DNA of 64,000 nucleotides from the NCBI GenBank assembly GCA_958510825.1, contig OY294048.1, forward strand, positions 31,275,026 to 31,339,025, written 5' to 3'. Below the pieces are notes generated by a model. That model was not told the origin of the DNA and ran no database searches. It saw only the letters and a program-made list of their open reading frames with translations. Below, one piece after another: positions 1 to 10,982 of this stretch. Positions within the stretch are counted from its first letter, which is position 1; every line of letters begins with the position of its first letter. Both the position numbers and the translations under genes were made by a program. The stretch comes from Brachypterus glaber. Taxonomy: Eukaryota; Arthropoda; Insecta; Coleoptera; Kateretidae.

Positions 1-689
1 GGCCCTAAATAAGGTTTTTATTTATTATCTCAGGAACCCTTTGAGATATAGCAACGAGGGTTTACATGTAAACTAATCTTAATAAGGCCCATCTTCTTAT
101 TTTATTTCCATGTACTTATTTTAACCAGTGGTGTGCGGCGGGGCCTTTCTTAGTCCCAAACTTTTTTCTGTGTGTTTTTTTGTAATTTTATTACTGAAAC
201 ATGATTCCTCAGGTCAAAATACATAAAAAAGGTCCTCTTGTTGTAATACTTTTCACCTTCAAATGATTTTTTATCGAAAACGGTTAAACCTACAGTATTA
301 CAACAAGAGTACCTTTTTTATGTATTTTGACCTAAGAAATCATATTCCAAAAATAAAATTACCAAAAAATTAGACAGAAAAAAGTTTGGGACAAAAAACT
401 GATAAGGCACCACCCCCCCGTTTCGCACGCCCCTGGTTAAAATAAGTTCATGAAAATAACATACGAAGATGGGCCTTATTAAGATTAGTTTACGTGCACA
501 ACCTCGGTGCTATATCTCAAAGGGTTCCTAAGATAATAAATAAAAACCTTCTTTAGGGCCCCAATATTGGAGGGCTGTAGCTCCGTCAATAAGCATTTTC
601 GGACCCATTTCCATAGAAACTTTTTTCTTATTTTCGTCCGAGGAATTGGCTTCCGAAATTTCTAAACGTTATTTCCGGACACCCTGTAT
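1..689. mobile_element. Foldback element (family R1), left end cut by window
   Basis: Long imperfect inverted repeat centred near 275. 'acataaaaaaggtcctcttg' at about 222 returns as its reverse complement after 300, and the 'ggaaccctttgagatata' segment near the start returns inverted at about 510-535. The right end is 'ggacaccctgta', resembling the ACAGGGTG ends of other copies at 22673-23831, 26427-27930 and 52495-53215. No transposase is visible, so it is non-autonomous. The true left end lies outside the window. Related ends elsewhere are flanked by TA, which suggests Tc1/mariner-type mobilisation (inference). Confidence 0.7.
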
Positions 690-925
690 ATTTCCAGACT
701 AAAAAGTCCAAACAAAAAAGCTTCCTGGAAATCTTGAGCCTTTCGCCATGTCGTGCCATGGCGTTGTTGGCGTATAGGGAAATCCGGCGCTTCCCACTTG
801 AACTAAGTATATATACGAACTTCAAAATAACAAATATAAACTATTCCCTGAGGCGCCCATAGCCTCTACTGCCCTATTCGATTTAATTCCAAGAATTCAA
901 CTAAATTTATTTATTTTTATTTTAG

Positions 926-1119
926 AGAAGAGGAGGCTGGCTATCAGGAATTTATAGAATACGGTCCTGGTGTGTGGCATGGTGGCACTCGGGACGAGAT
1001 GAGAGCGACACCGAGGAAGAAAGCCCCAGCGAACAGGGACAGGGATGTATCACCCCTGTATCCCTAGATACGCCTCTGCAAAGCTCTGTGTCTAGATGCA
1101 CTTCACTAAATGTAATTAG
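926..1119 (+). CDS. mAChR-A: mAChR-A exon: middle of third intracellular loop
   Basis: The acceptor is 'ttattttag' ending at 925 and the donor is AG/GTGAGT at 1119/1120. The frame starting at 926 reads into [18 protein letters not shown] and ends CTSLNVI plus the first two bases of an Arg codon, which joins cleanly to 9169. Acidic and Ser-rich composition fits a receptor i3 loop. An acceptor two bases further on ('agag') would break the frame, so 926 is preferred. This exon is the least conserved of the three, hence lower confidence. Confidence 0.8.
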
Positions 1120-4100
1120 GTGAGTAAAAAATAGAGTGACAGAAACTTTACAAAATAAATGGGCACGGAAATTGTCACTGTCTACTAAAAGGAATGCTTA
1201 AATCTTTACATTGTTGCAAAGTATTAGCTAATTTATCTTTTGTTTTGTGAAAACTCCACTTCTGTTTTATCATATTATAGTACAGGTAAATTAAAGCAAA
1301 AACTGTAAAATAAAAGAAAAAATTTGTCCACTCATGAAACCTTAGTAATAACTTCATATAAGCAGTAGAATTAAAGATCCGAAGAGTCCCCAACATTTTA
1401 AGGGGTGGAACATTGTTTTTTGGGGGGGCAAAGCACAGTGGTCCCAAAATAAAAAAAAAAGTTTGAAAAGTCTGATTTTTTACATAGTGCCATTTTTGGC
1501 ACCGCTGACTACGAAAAAAATTGTGAAAAAAATGAAAAAAAAAAATGCGACATTAGGGTGGCTCAAAAAATTTAAAAATGTCTGATTTAGCTGAAACTTG
1601 GCATAGAAGCTTCTTTTGGTAATAATAATACGGAACATTACTCAAAAACTTAAAATTCAAAATGGCGCAATAAATATGGCCCATTTATTTTTTAATTTTG
1701 CAAAAATTAACGAAAATATTGCAAAAAACAAACAAAAATTAAGAGATTCAACCCATTCTGTTATGCCTTATTTTCCTTTCAATTCTTTTTTTGTTTTGTG
1801 GCATATTTTCGTTAATTTTGGCAAAATTAAAAAATAAATCGGCCATATTTATACCGCCATTTTGAATTTTAAGTTTTTGAGTAATGTTCCGTATTATTAT
1901 TACCAAAAGAAGCTTCTATGCCAAATTTCAGCTAAATCAGACATTTTTAAATTTTTTGAGCCACCCTAATGTCGCAATTTTTTTTTTCATTTTTTTCACT
2001 ATTTTTTTCGTAGTCAGCGGTGCCAAAAATGGCACTATGCAAAAAATCAGACTTTTTAAACTTTTTTTTTTATTTTGGGACCACTGTGCTTTGCCCCCCC
2101 AAAAAACAATGTTCCACCCCTTAAAATGTTGGGGACTCTTCGGATCTTTAATTCTACTGCTTATATGAAGTTATGACTAAGGTTTCATGAGTGGACAAAT
2201 TTTTTCTTTTATTTTACAGTTTTTGCTTTATTTTACCTGTAAAAATCATGTAAAATGGAATAAAAAATATGAAAACTGGAAAAATAGGCAATAATTTTGG
2301 AAATTTTTTATAAATTATCTTTTATTGCGTCAATATACATGTTTTCAATATATATCAATATACATATTTTCAAGTTTAAATGCATATTTACTGTATAATA
2401 AATGGGTCATTAAAAAAAAAAAATACATATATATGATATTCCTTCCCTCCTGTGGAAAACAGGAAAGGAAAATTGGAAATTTATATAGTTGATTCTTATA
2501 GGAAATTTGATTCTGAACAACTTTTGTTTGAAACTTTTTTCGATAAAATACATTCCTCTTGATCTAGAGACAGTTTTTGGCCAAAAACGCGAAAAATGAT
2601 ATATATGTATATATATATAAGTATCCTGCCACCACCGTATGAGTCCCGGACCACAAACATATGTTTTCACATACCAAAACCTATACTTTGGTATATTTAG
2701 TTTGTAGAAATAGAAAAGTTCTGTGTAAGATGACTAAAACTACTAGACTATATGCTACAGGGTTGAAAAATAAAACTAATGGAAATAAATCAGATATGCT
2801 TCATGGACGTTTGGAGTAAACGTATCATGAATCACATATGATTCACGGGACTATCAACGTATTAAAACCAACTTTAATATAACTTTAACAAATATTATTA
2901 CCCGAATACATACTGTTAAACCATTAATTACACAATTTCTGTATTTTTTCTACAAAACCTGTCATAACTTGTTTAGAAGTAATTTGATTGATCTAAAACT
3001 TGTTTCATTCGATTCAGCATGCAAAAAAACATATTAAATGATACCTCACTCGCCTTATTTCACTCAATTTTAATTTTTGAAACTTGCAACCCCCTCCCCC
3101 CCCCCCCCAAAAAACAATGTTCCACCGCTTAAAATTTTAGGGACTCATCAGATCCTTAATTCTACTGCCAAATCAAAGTTATAACCAAAGTTTCATGAGT
3201 GGACAAATTTTTTCTTTTATTTTTCTTATTTTACCTGTACTATTAAGTAAAAAATACACTGCCCAGTAAAAGATCTTTCCCATTTTTCACCTCCGCCCGT
3301 AAAATGGATTTTTTATTATCAGATTCACTTTCAGCAGCCATAAAAACCTTAATATACCAATTTTCACGAAAACTACCCTCTGCCCCTTTAGGGGTAAAGT
3401 TAGAATTTTTTTATAATCAGATTCACTTTCAACAACCTCAAAAACCCCAATATAACAATTTTCACGAAAACTACCCCCACTCCTCAGGGGGTGGATTTAG
3501 AAAAATTTTATTATCAGCTTCCCTTTCAGCAACCTCGAAAACCCCAATACACCAGTTTTCACGAAAACTACCCCCACCCCTCATGGGGTGAAATTATAAA
3601 AAAAGTATTATCAGATTCATATTCGTCGACCACAAAAACCCCTTTAATAATTTTGAAAAAAATATTAATAATATTGAAAAATATTTACCCCCAAACCCCT
3701 TCGGGGGTGGAATTAGAGAAGTTTTTTTATCAGATTCAATTTCAGCAACCTCAAAAACCCATATATAGCAATTTTCAAATTTTTCTAAAAAAAATGTATT
3801 TTTCCCCATTTGCCCCCCTTGCCGCACCCCAATGTTTACCAAAAACAATCCCGAGCGAGAACTTTTGGTAATATACCTGTATGCCAAATTTCAAGTCTCT
3901 AGCTTAAAGCGTTCTTAAGTTATCGTGCCCACAAGATTTCCCTGACAGACCGATCGACCGACCGAGCGACAATTTTTTTTTTGCTCGAAATTGATTTATA
4001 TCGACATAAGTCATAAAACGCAAAAATACACAAAAAAAAATTTGAAAATATTTGCACGAATACAAGGCTTTCTGAAATTTTAAAAATTTTCAAAATGGGA

Positions 4101-7100
4101 AAGCAATACAAAATTCATTTTTACGGATGTCTTTATTGCGAGTAAAAAACTATTGACAGATTTTTTATTTAATTTTGTAAAAGTGATACCCAAGCACTAT
4201 GTCAAAATTCTATAAAATTTAATTTTACACAAAGCTATAAAATTGAAATTGGGTTGAGTAGCTATTCAAAAGTCAAACTAAATCTTCATTCCCGTACACC
4301 GAATATCGACACCGTGTTATAAAGTATACTGGGTGAGTTTTATTTATGTCCACCCCCAAAATTAAGATTAATCTTCATTCGATAAAAACGAAACTTGGGT
4401 GATTTATATAATTTTACATTGACTATAAAATGGCGTTTTTATTTTTTTTGTTTCACTTCCGGTTTCGCCGGAAGTGGCATAAATATGTTTTTTATTTTTA
4501 ATGGAATACCCTATAATTATTTTACATTTTTGAATTCAGCCAATAATTCCATGTATAAAAAACTGATTGTTTTTTTTTCGTATTCATTTTTATAGTATAA
4601 AAACGAGATACACATAATTTACCTTGTTTTTACTTACTTAAGCTTAAACAAATATAAAACTAATATTAAAATAAAAATTGGATCAGTGACAGCGAATTAT
4701 AGCTAAAAAAATGGGGTTTGCCCTGAACTCCTTTTCTTATGCCCCTTTATTTTTCGAGAATTTTCCGCTTTTTTTCTTATACCAAATTTTTGATTTACAT
4801 GGAAGATTGGGTAAGTAAAAAGAAGGTAAATTATGTGTATCTCGCTTTCATACAATAAAAACTAAAACGAAAATAAAGTAAAAAAACTATCTGTTTTTTT
4901 ATACATAGAATTTTCAGCTGGGTTAAGGGGCAAGCCTATTCGGCTTAATAACATTACAATAAACTTTTTAGAACGCATAAATAACATAACACAAATAATT
5001 TGTTGGTATATATTTGGTTTGCTTAGGGGGTGCAATGGAGCCCCTGCCAGGGAGATTTTTTTTTTAATAGATGTGATAAATCATTTTAAAGCTTATAAAA
5101 TTCTCTATTTGTCCAGATATTTTGTATTTTTTCGGAGTAATTTTTGAGGGTTTAAAATAGGGTTCAAAATGGGATTTTTTTAAAAAATCAAACCATTTTC
5201 GAAAAATGGTTTATTTCATAATGCAAATACATCTATTATACTTCCTAACTAATTTTGAATATTATAAATAAAATTTTACAAAAAAAATGTTTAAAAATCG
5301 CATTTTTTAGAAAAAAAAAATAATAAAAAATTAAAACCTTTAAAAATTAAAAAGTATGTGGTCGAATAGAGAATTTTATGAGCTTTAAAATAATGTACCA
5401 CACGGCCCACCTTTCCTTTTAAAAAAGTCCCCCTTGCCCCCTTGTCTCTATTGTGCCCCCTAAGGCAATCAAATATCAACCAAAAAATTATTTGGGTTAT
5501 ATTATGTTATTTATGTATTCCAAATTTTAAGTTGATATCTTAAGCCGTTCAAAAGTTAAGGGGGGGTGGACTTTTGACACGCTCTGTATAACTATTCACG
5601 TGTGATTACCAGTATTCGGCGTAAACTCAGTTAGGACTCATCAACGTTGAAAATAAACACAGAAACATAGGCTTACGGAATAATTTTGCCGAATTATGAG
5701 GAAATTTTTATAAATCGAAACATTTGACGACTAATTTGTTACCCAACAATATTAACTATACATATTAACTATACATACGTATATATATATATCGGTGTTT
5801 TAATTTTTATTTGTCGATAATTTTTTTTTCCACCTTACTCGTTTAAATGGAATCGTTAAAAAAATCAAGATAAAAAGAAATAAAATTGTAAATATTTAAA
5901 CGCTAGAGTCGACGCGGCGCCTATGATAGGACTGGAAATTCTCCGACTACTGGTGATTACACAAATAAAAATAAATTATTAAAATTTGTACTAAATTACG
6001 CGCACTGAATCTTTGTCGTTTGTCACTAAAAATCCATTTGTACTGTGAAACGACCGTTCAACGTCTAAAAAAGTTAATGGTGCATATTTAAAATAAGAAT
6101 ATTTGTTTAATGCAAAAACATTAACGTCTATAAAGAACTTTCACTTTCGGGTTTAGACCGTGTTAATGGATTTTCACTTTCCGACGTTTCGTCAGATTAA
6201 TCCCTGAAGATGTCTCTAGTAGTAAGAGACGAAACGTCGGAAAGTGAAAATCCATTAACACGGTCTAAACCCGAAAGTGAAAGTTCTTTATATCTTAATG
6301 GCCGTGAAAGCTTAAAATCTAAAACATTAACGTCTTTTTTGAGAAGTCCACTGCTTTTTCATTACACAGGTCAGCTATTGATAAAATACTTTTTTAAAGG
6401 CCGGAATTTATTTAGCACATTTTTTATTTTTGTTTGGGCGATATTTGCCGTTTTACATAAAAATTGGAAAATAAATTATCTTAAATCAAAATTTTTATTC
6501 ATGGCTATTTAAAATTTTGTTTTTGGTATATTTTTGAGCTTGATTATTGCCAAGTTATCCTTAAAAAAAGAAATAAATTTCTTCTAAATTAGTTTTAAGC
6601 GTTTTAGTTTAATTACATTTTGAGCTTCTTTAATAGATGTTGTTCCTTTTTTTTACGTTTGGACTTTCTACCAAAGTTATTATATCTTCTTCGCGGTAAG
6701 AATATTTAGTGTCAATTTTGTTTTTATTGTGAATTTAGGTGTATTTGTTAAATACTGATTAAACTTTATTTTGATTCATATTATGAAATGTATAAATGTC
6801 AAATATATCGACATATTATTAACCTTTCTTTTTTTACTCCGATTTTTTCATGCACCAAATTGTCTAATTTCGCTTTTCAGATCCTTCTATGATAAAGACG
6901 AATACGTTATTTTAAGCTATGATTGCAGCATGTCCCAGACATGTCCAGTACAGTTAAACAAGATAATGAGATAGCGGCGGGCCATCTTTTATTTTTTCTC
7001 AGAGTAACGAAAATATCCTTAACTTTTTTCAATCAGTTTATTCTGATATTGAGCCAACTGTTAATAATGTCCTTTTCTTATAAAATTTATTCATAATTCA

Positions 7101-10100
7101 TAAATGAAATAGATGAAATTATACTTTTGACAATGCGACTTCGCTAGAAATGCCCATTTTAATTTAACTCTCTGTACATTTATGATAAAGGAAAGCTTTT
7201 TAATAAATATCATACTAAAAGCTATGGATTTGCATAAAATAATGTAATAAATATTTTCAGTTAAACAAGAGTAACTTATTTTATCCTGATGATCAAAAAG
7301 TATTATTAATTTCAGTCAATACTTATATTGACCTATTTAATGCCTACTAATACTATTAGTACGGCAAAACAAGTTACTTCTGATTACTTTTGTATAGAGT
7401 CACTTCATCTTAGTCTTACTTTGTTCTTTCGTTCTCTTTCGTTAGTTTTCGGTTTTTGGTCTTAGCTTTTCTCCTTTCAAAAAGATAAAAAGGTAGAAAA
7501 AAACAAAAACCAGAGCAAAAACGGACCAAGTACAGATGAAGTGACCCTAGTTTTGTATGCTATACAGGATTATTCTTTTAAATAATGCAGTTTCTCGGTT
7601 TTAACTTTTAAACGACGTAACAAACCGAATTAAAATTGAAACACATATATGGCATAATATAAACTATCTTTGTTTGTAGTTAATATATTTTTAAATTGTA
7701 AATTAACAAAAGGAGGGTAAAAGGGAGCAACGGTTTTCTTCCATGGGAACGTGTGATAAATATTTTAAAAGATATTACAATTGCCTATTTAGCGGTAGGT
7801 ATTGTTTACTTTAATTTAAATTGGACAGATTTGTTTAGCTTTTAATTTTTAATAAATCAAGAAGATCTGATAGTCGTACCTTAATAACTCCCGAATGAAG
7901 CAAAATATCTAAGTTCTACATATGTTAATTTAATTCATCATCAGGACTACCCCAATTTGAAAATCTTACACCATTAAAGGTGTTTAAAAATAAAAGGGTC
8001 TACAGAGTTCTATTAAAAAGTAATAAAAATTGACTGAGAAACCCCTTATGAGGGCATTATCAAAATAAACTGCAGGGCTCAAATTGACAGCGCCCCCTTT
8101 TAGACGATTTATTACATTTACCTCCTAACATTTACCTCGAAAAAATTTACCTCGCAAGCAATTACCTCGAAAATTTTTACCTCAAAAAAAATTACCTCGA
8201 AAAATTTTACTTCGAAAGCCCATTACCTCGCACGAAAATAACCTCGAAAGGACATTACCTCGAAAGAAAATACATCGAACGGCATTACCTCGCATAAAAA
8301 ATTACCTCTAAAATACATAATTTTTTAAAAATTATAAAAAAACTAAAACAAGCAAAAATTTTTTTAGAAAAAGAAGGAAAATTTGACAGCAATAAATTTA
8401 TTATTATTTATTAGTTATTTGAAGCAATAATATTGACATATTATACAAAAAAAAGTATTTGAAATCACAAATAATCAAAAAGCTGTCAATAAATCTACAG
8501 CAACACTTTTTATAAAACAAAATAATTAACAATAAATGTTATTCCTTTGCAAACAATTTCACCATATTTTCCTTTCCAAAAAAACCTGTCTTTGTACACA
8601 CGATCTTTACAATATACGAAGTTTTTATACACCGCTAATTTATCTTTCGCAAACTCTCGATATAGGTTAATCGATTAATTTTTAATTATTTACTAAAACT
8701 GAAAGCTAATAAATCCGTAAATTAAAATTTAATCAATAAATGATAAAATATGAGTAAAAAACTACAATATACAATAATCCAAAGAAACAGATAAAAAATT
8801 AAAAAAAAACCCTTTTCGAGGTAAAAGCCGTTCGAGGTAAAATCGTTCGAGGTAATGTACTTTCGAGGTAACGACTTTTCGAGGTAATGTCCTTTCGAGG
8901 TAAATTTTTTCGAGGTAAGTTCTTTTCTAGGTAATGTCCTTTCGAGGTAAATTTTTTCGAGGTATTTTTTTCGAGGTATTTGCTTTCGAGGTAAAAACTG
9001 GCTCCCATCTCGCCTAGCCAAAATATTTTTTCGCCTAGCCCGGCCCTTGTGTTGGATAAAAAAAATATCATACAAAATTCATGTTTTTTTTTTGTAAACC
9101 ATTATGGTTCAATAAACCCTTGCACCTTGTCAATATTCACTGGTACTAATGGTCTGCTGTCTCCGTAGGGACCCATACACTACGTTGTCGACGCAACGCG
9201 ACCTTACTTTGACTCAGGCCAATATGACCCCGAACCGTATGGCTCCTAGGGACTCTAGAAGTCTTCCAGCGGGAAACCGGCTTGCAGGACGTTCGGTGTC
9301 TAACGACAGTGTTTACACGATCCTAATCAGGCTGCCGGGAGAAACGACTGAGGGCAATCCATATCCGGAAGGTCCGTCAATCAAGATGATTCCAGAGGAT
9401 GTGCCCGTTAGTATTACTTCAAGGTATGTCAAACTTTGTAGAATAGAATAAGAATCCGAAATTTTTATTTTTTTTAAATTTTACACACTAACTGGGTTTG
9501 TTTGTGCAGGGTCACATAATATTTTATATTAGGACAAACATATCCCACTTATTTTTTGTAAAAGAGCATATCGTACTTTTGAGCATTTTATTTTATGTAC
9601 AAAAAAAAAATCCGAAATTCAAAGAAAACAAATCCAGGGCGAAAGGGTTAACTTAACCGAATATATGCGAAAATAACCAAAAAAACTCGATTATAATCAA
9701 ATATACCCGTAAAACGCAAAAAAATGTGTAAGCTTGTTTAAAGACTTTAGACCGCTTTGTCTCTAATCATAAAAGTATCCAGCCTAGCAAAACAATAACT
9801 TCTTAGGTTTTATTTAGAACCAAAAGCTCTATTTATTGGTGAAAAAAAAATCACATGGGACCTAAAATAAGCTAGTTGCGCAGTTACGTCCTTTTCGGGA
9901 AGCTGGATTTTACCCATCTTTGAACTTGTCCGAGCTATGACGCTAATACAACTTCATACCAAATTTCAAGTTCCTAGCTCAAAACGTCCCAGCAAACATG
10001 GGCGTGCCAATGTTTCCTACATTGGACCAATGTTGGCAAACCACATTGGGCCTACATACTGAAGAGACAACTGCATTGGCCTGAATTTTTTTTACATTTT

Positions 10101-10982
10101 CAAGTTGGAAATTTATCATTGGCCTTAGGTTGGCCAACGTACGTTGATTCACAAGACAGCGACCTTAGATTGGCCAATGTACGATTTTACGATAGAAATT
10201 ATCGTTGGCTTTAAAGCGACCTTCGGGCGGCCAATGTAGGACCAATGCAGTTTAACCAACATTAACCCGTCTTATGAGGCCTTTTATTAATAACGCTATT
10301 ATTATCAGTGTAGGTCTGAAAATAATTATATTTAATTTTTTTTTTTTCAAAAAATTAGAAGGATTTATATCAGAACCCTATTCGTGTTCAGGATCAAAAA
10401 AATTATAGATAATGATATATTAGACAAAATTGAGAGATGTTTTTTTTTCGACCAGTGTTATTAGTTTATATTATAAAAATACACACATATTATTTTTGTA
10501 GACATGGAGATAGTGACTTCTCTCTGACGTCGGCCCAAACAAATCACCTCAATCGTCGACCATCAGCAATGCCAGATGTTCGTATACCCCTCAACGCAAA
10601 AATCATTCCAAAATCTCTAGCTGGTGGTAAGCAAACCCTGGTGAATGCAACCAAAACTCCCGGAAAGAAGAAGAAGAAAACCCAAGAAAAGAAAGCCGAC
10701 AAAAAAGCTGCAAAAACACTATCAGCTATTTTGCTGACATTTATCATAACATGGACTCCTTACAACATCCTGGTGCTGTTAAAACCTGTAACTTCTTCGA
10801 GTCACAGAATCCCACCTCAATTGTGGGACTTTTTTTACTATTTGTGCTACATTAACTCAACCATTAACCCGGTTTGTTACGCACTCTGTAATGCTAGTTT
10901 TCGTCGCACTTATTTGCGAATTTTGCAGTGCAAATGGCATAATCGTAATAGGGCGGCCATGAACAGAGGCTACTACAATTAG
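926..10982 (+). CDS. mAChR-A: Muscarinic acetylcholine receptor, A-type (3' three coding exons)
   Basis: Partial class-A GPCR for acetylcholine; the insect A-type is known to signal through Gq at the plasma membrane, mainly in neurons. The CDS is 926-1119, 9169-9423 and 10502-10982, 930 nt in all, giving 309 residues plus TAG. Both junctions split an Arg codon as AG/N, and the frame stays open. Visible residues 1-221 are third intracellular loop, with an acidic Ser/Glu stretch, the [13 protein letters not shown] block and a Lys-rich end. TM6 is about 222-244 and holds TWTPYN, the muscarinic ligand-pocket signature. TM7 is about 258-279 with NPVCY. The tail ends [17 protein letters not shown], very like the Drosophila receptor. 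TM1-TM5 are missing because the window starts inside the gene. Introns of 8.05 kb and 1.08 kb carry mobile elements. The A-type assignment is from memory of the family. Confidence 0.93.
1281..2241. mobile_element. Foldback element in mAChR-A intron
   Basis: Near-complete inverted repeat of about 960 bp with arms of about 460 bp and a short unpaired centre at 1740-1800. The left arm begins 'tacaggtaaattaaagc' and the right arm ends 'gctttattttacctgta'. Blocks such as 'gatccgaagagtccccaac' (left) and 'gttggggactcttcggatc' (right) match exactly. Apparent reading frames inside are palindrome artefacts. It lies on the sense strand of the receptor intron, so pre-mRNA could fold into a long hairpin. 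Confidence 0.8.
2242..3090. other. AT-rich intron sequence, nothing recognised
   Basis: Inside the large mAChR-A intron. No coding signal, RNA gene or clear repeat is visible. A short alternating purine-pyrimidine run (atatatgtatatatatata) sits near 2598-2620. Confidence 0.5.
3095..3290. repeat. Fragment related to the 1281-2241 foldback
   Basis: After an oligo-C run, 'caatgttccaccgcttaaaa' through 'gtttcatgagtggacaaatt' repeats the right arm of the 1281-2241 element with scattered differences. It ends in 'aaaatacactgcccagtaaa', which recurs inverted near 53460-53485 next to the same tandem repeat family, so the two units travel together. Confidence 0.65.
3300..3780. repeat. Tandem array, about 97-bp unit
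   Basis: Units begin at 'ttatcagattc' near 3316, 3413, 3511, 3608 and 3727, so the spacing is 97, 98, 97 and about 119. Each unit has 'cagcaacctcaaaaacccc', 'ttttcacgaaaactaccccc' and a short 'ccc..tagggg' palindrome. The 97-bp period is not a multiple of three, so frames rotate and the overlapping ORFs are not genes. An inverted set of the same units is at 53215-53485. Confidence 0.8.
3925..4115. repeat. Dispersed repeat with (GACC)-type run
   Basis: 'gaccgatcgaccgaccgagc' is followed by 'gacaattttttttttgctcg'. The same junction, a GACN tetramer run or its edge followed by oligo-T and 'gct(c/t)gaaat', occurs near 56448-56475 just before the large GACA microsatellite. This links tetranucleotide arrays to one dispersed family. 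Confidence 0.55.
4321..5590. mobile_element. Foldback element, TA-type ends
   Basis: The outer ends are 'tatactgggtgagttttatt' with 'tgtccaccccc' nearby on the left and 'gggggtggacttttgacac', 'gctctgtata' on the right. Inner arms pair, for example 'agcttataaaattctctatt' (5092) with 'aatagagaattttatgagct' (5365), and 'cttagggggtgcaatggagc' (5020) with 'tattgtgccccctaaggcaa' (5448). No transposase is visible. Confidence 0.6.
5591..6114. other. Intron sequence, nothing recognised
   Basis: AT-rich, with a short 'tatatatatat' run near 5780. No coding or RNA signal is visible. Confidence 0.4.
6130..6320 (+). mobile_element. Miniature Penelope-like insertion with 15-bp target duplication
   Basis: A 191-bp insertion flanked by a perfect 15-bp direct repeat, AAAACATTAACGTCT, at 6115-6129 and 6321-6335. 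Left part 6130-6193 is the inverse of 6229-6291, so the insert is mostly palindromic: 'cactttccgacgtttcgtc' faces 'gacgaaacgtcggaaagtg'. The right tail continues 'cttaatggccgtgaaagc'. The same terminal sequence bounds the longer copy at 46285-46951, which carries PLE endonuclease-end coding sequence, so this is a terminal-repeat-only insertion of that family. Confidence 0.82.
6201..6241 (+). ncRNA. Hammerhead-ribozyme-like motif
   Basis: CTGAAGA (6204-6210) matches the CUGANGA core. A stem II of GTCTC/GAGAC (6212-6216, 6226-6230) closes a TAGTAGTAA loop. GAAAC (6231-6235) then runs into GTC, and stem I is TCC/GGA on either side. Stem III would be the 4-bp palindrome ACGT, too short for a monomer hairpin. 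PLE ribozymes with very short stem III are known and are thought to work as dimers. Activity is inferred, not shown. Confidence 0.65.
6336..7394. other. Intron sequence, nothing recognised
   Basis: AT-rich. No repeat pairing, coding exon or RNA gene is visible. Two short open frames lack any family resemblance and are not called. Confidence 0.4.
7397..7551. mobile_element. Small MITE-like inverted repeat
   Basis: Ends 'agagtcacttcatctt' (7397) and 'agatgaagtgaccct' (7535) are inverted copies, enclosing about 120 bp of pyrimidine-rich then purine-rich sequence that also pairs in part ('ggtttttggtc' with 'aaaaacc'). No coding content. Confidence 0.6.
7552..8084. other. Intron sequence, nothing recognised
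   Basis: No gene, RNA or clear repeat is visible in this AT-rich stretch. Confidence 0.35.
8085..9060. mobile_element. Foldback element with short-repeat arms (TTACCTCGAAA family)
   Basis: The left arm (about 8108-8310) is a run of about 13 degenerate 14-19 bp units with core TTACCTCGAAA. The right arm (about 8812-8995) is about 12 units of the reverse complement, TTTCGAGGTAA. A 500-bp AT-rich centre separates them. The right flank has a doubled 'tcgcctagcc'. Arms made of short tandem subrepeats in inverted orientation are the hallmark of Drosophila FB elements. No transposase is visible. It lies just upstream of the mAChR-A exon at 9169. Confidence 0.8.
9169..9423 (+). CDS. mAChR-A: mAChR-A exon: third intracellular loop
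   Basis: The acceptor is 'ctgctgtctccgtag' ending at 9168 and the donor is AG/GTATGT at 9423/9424. Both ends split an Arg codon (AG/G, then AG/A). The exon encodes 84 whole codons, including the conserved [13 protein letters not shown] block and [15 protein letters not shown]. Base composition is clearly less AT-rich than the flanks. The open frame runs upstream of the acceptor, but that part is intronic. Confidence 0.94.
10005..10275. repeat. CCAATGTTGG-rich repeat in mAChR-A intron
   Basis: Starts 'cccagcaaacatgggcgtgc' and contains at least eight copies of (C/T)ATTGG, GGCCAATGT or their complements, spaced irregularly: 'tgccaatgtttcctacattg', 'gattggccaatgtacga', 'gcggccaatgtagg'. Direct and inverted copies mix, so it can fold in several ways. 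A dispersed non-coding repeat; class not known. Confidence 0.6.
10502..10982 (+). CDS. mAChR-A: mAChR-A terminal exon: TM6, TM7 and C-tail
   Basis: The acceptor is 'tattatttttgtag' ending at 10501 and the stop TAG is 10980-10982. The exon encodes the basic end of loop i3 ([18 protein letters not shown]), TM6 with [14 protein letters not shown], a short extracellular loop, TM7 with [15 protein letters not shown], and the C-tail [14 protein letters not shown]. The Lys-rich membrane-proximal segment is typical of G-protein coupling regions. This is the clearest coding exon in the window. Confidence 0.97.

Noticed and set aside
3304..3871. Overlapping frames of 95 and 126 codons with QFSRKLP / PQKPQY repeats
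   Set aside because: They read a 97-bp tandem array in rotating frames; period not a multiple of three.
6210..6512. 100-codon frame starting [16 protein letters not shown]
   Set aside because: Begins inside the PLE terminal repeat and runs through the target duplication into unrelated AT-rich intron; no family resemblance in the rest.
8100..9000. CRISPR array (regular short repeats)
   Set aside because: Units are degenerate, spacers are only a few bases and non-unique, arms are inverted, and the DNA is eukaryotic.
8722..9075. Two overlapping minus-strand frames with [12 protein letters not shown] / YLEKSLPRK repeats
   Set aside because: Translation of the TTTCGAGGTAA arm repeats of the FB-like element.
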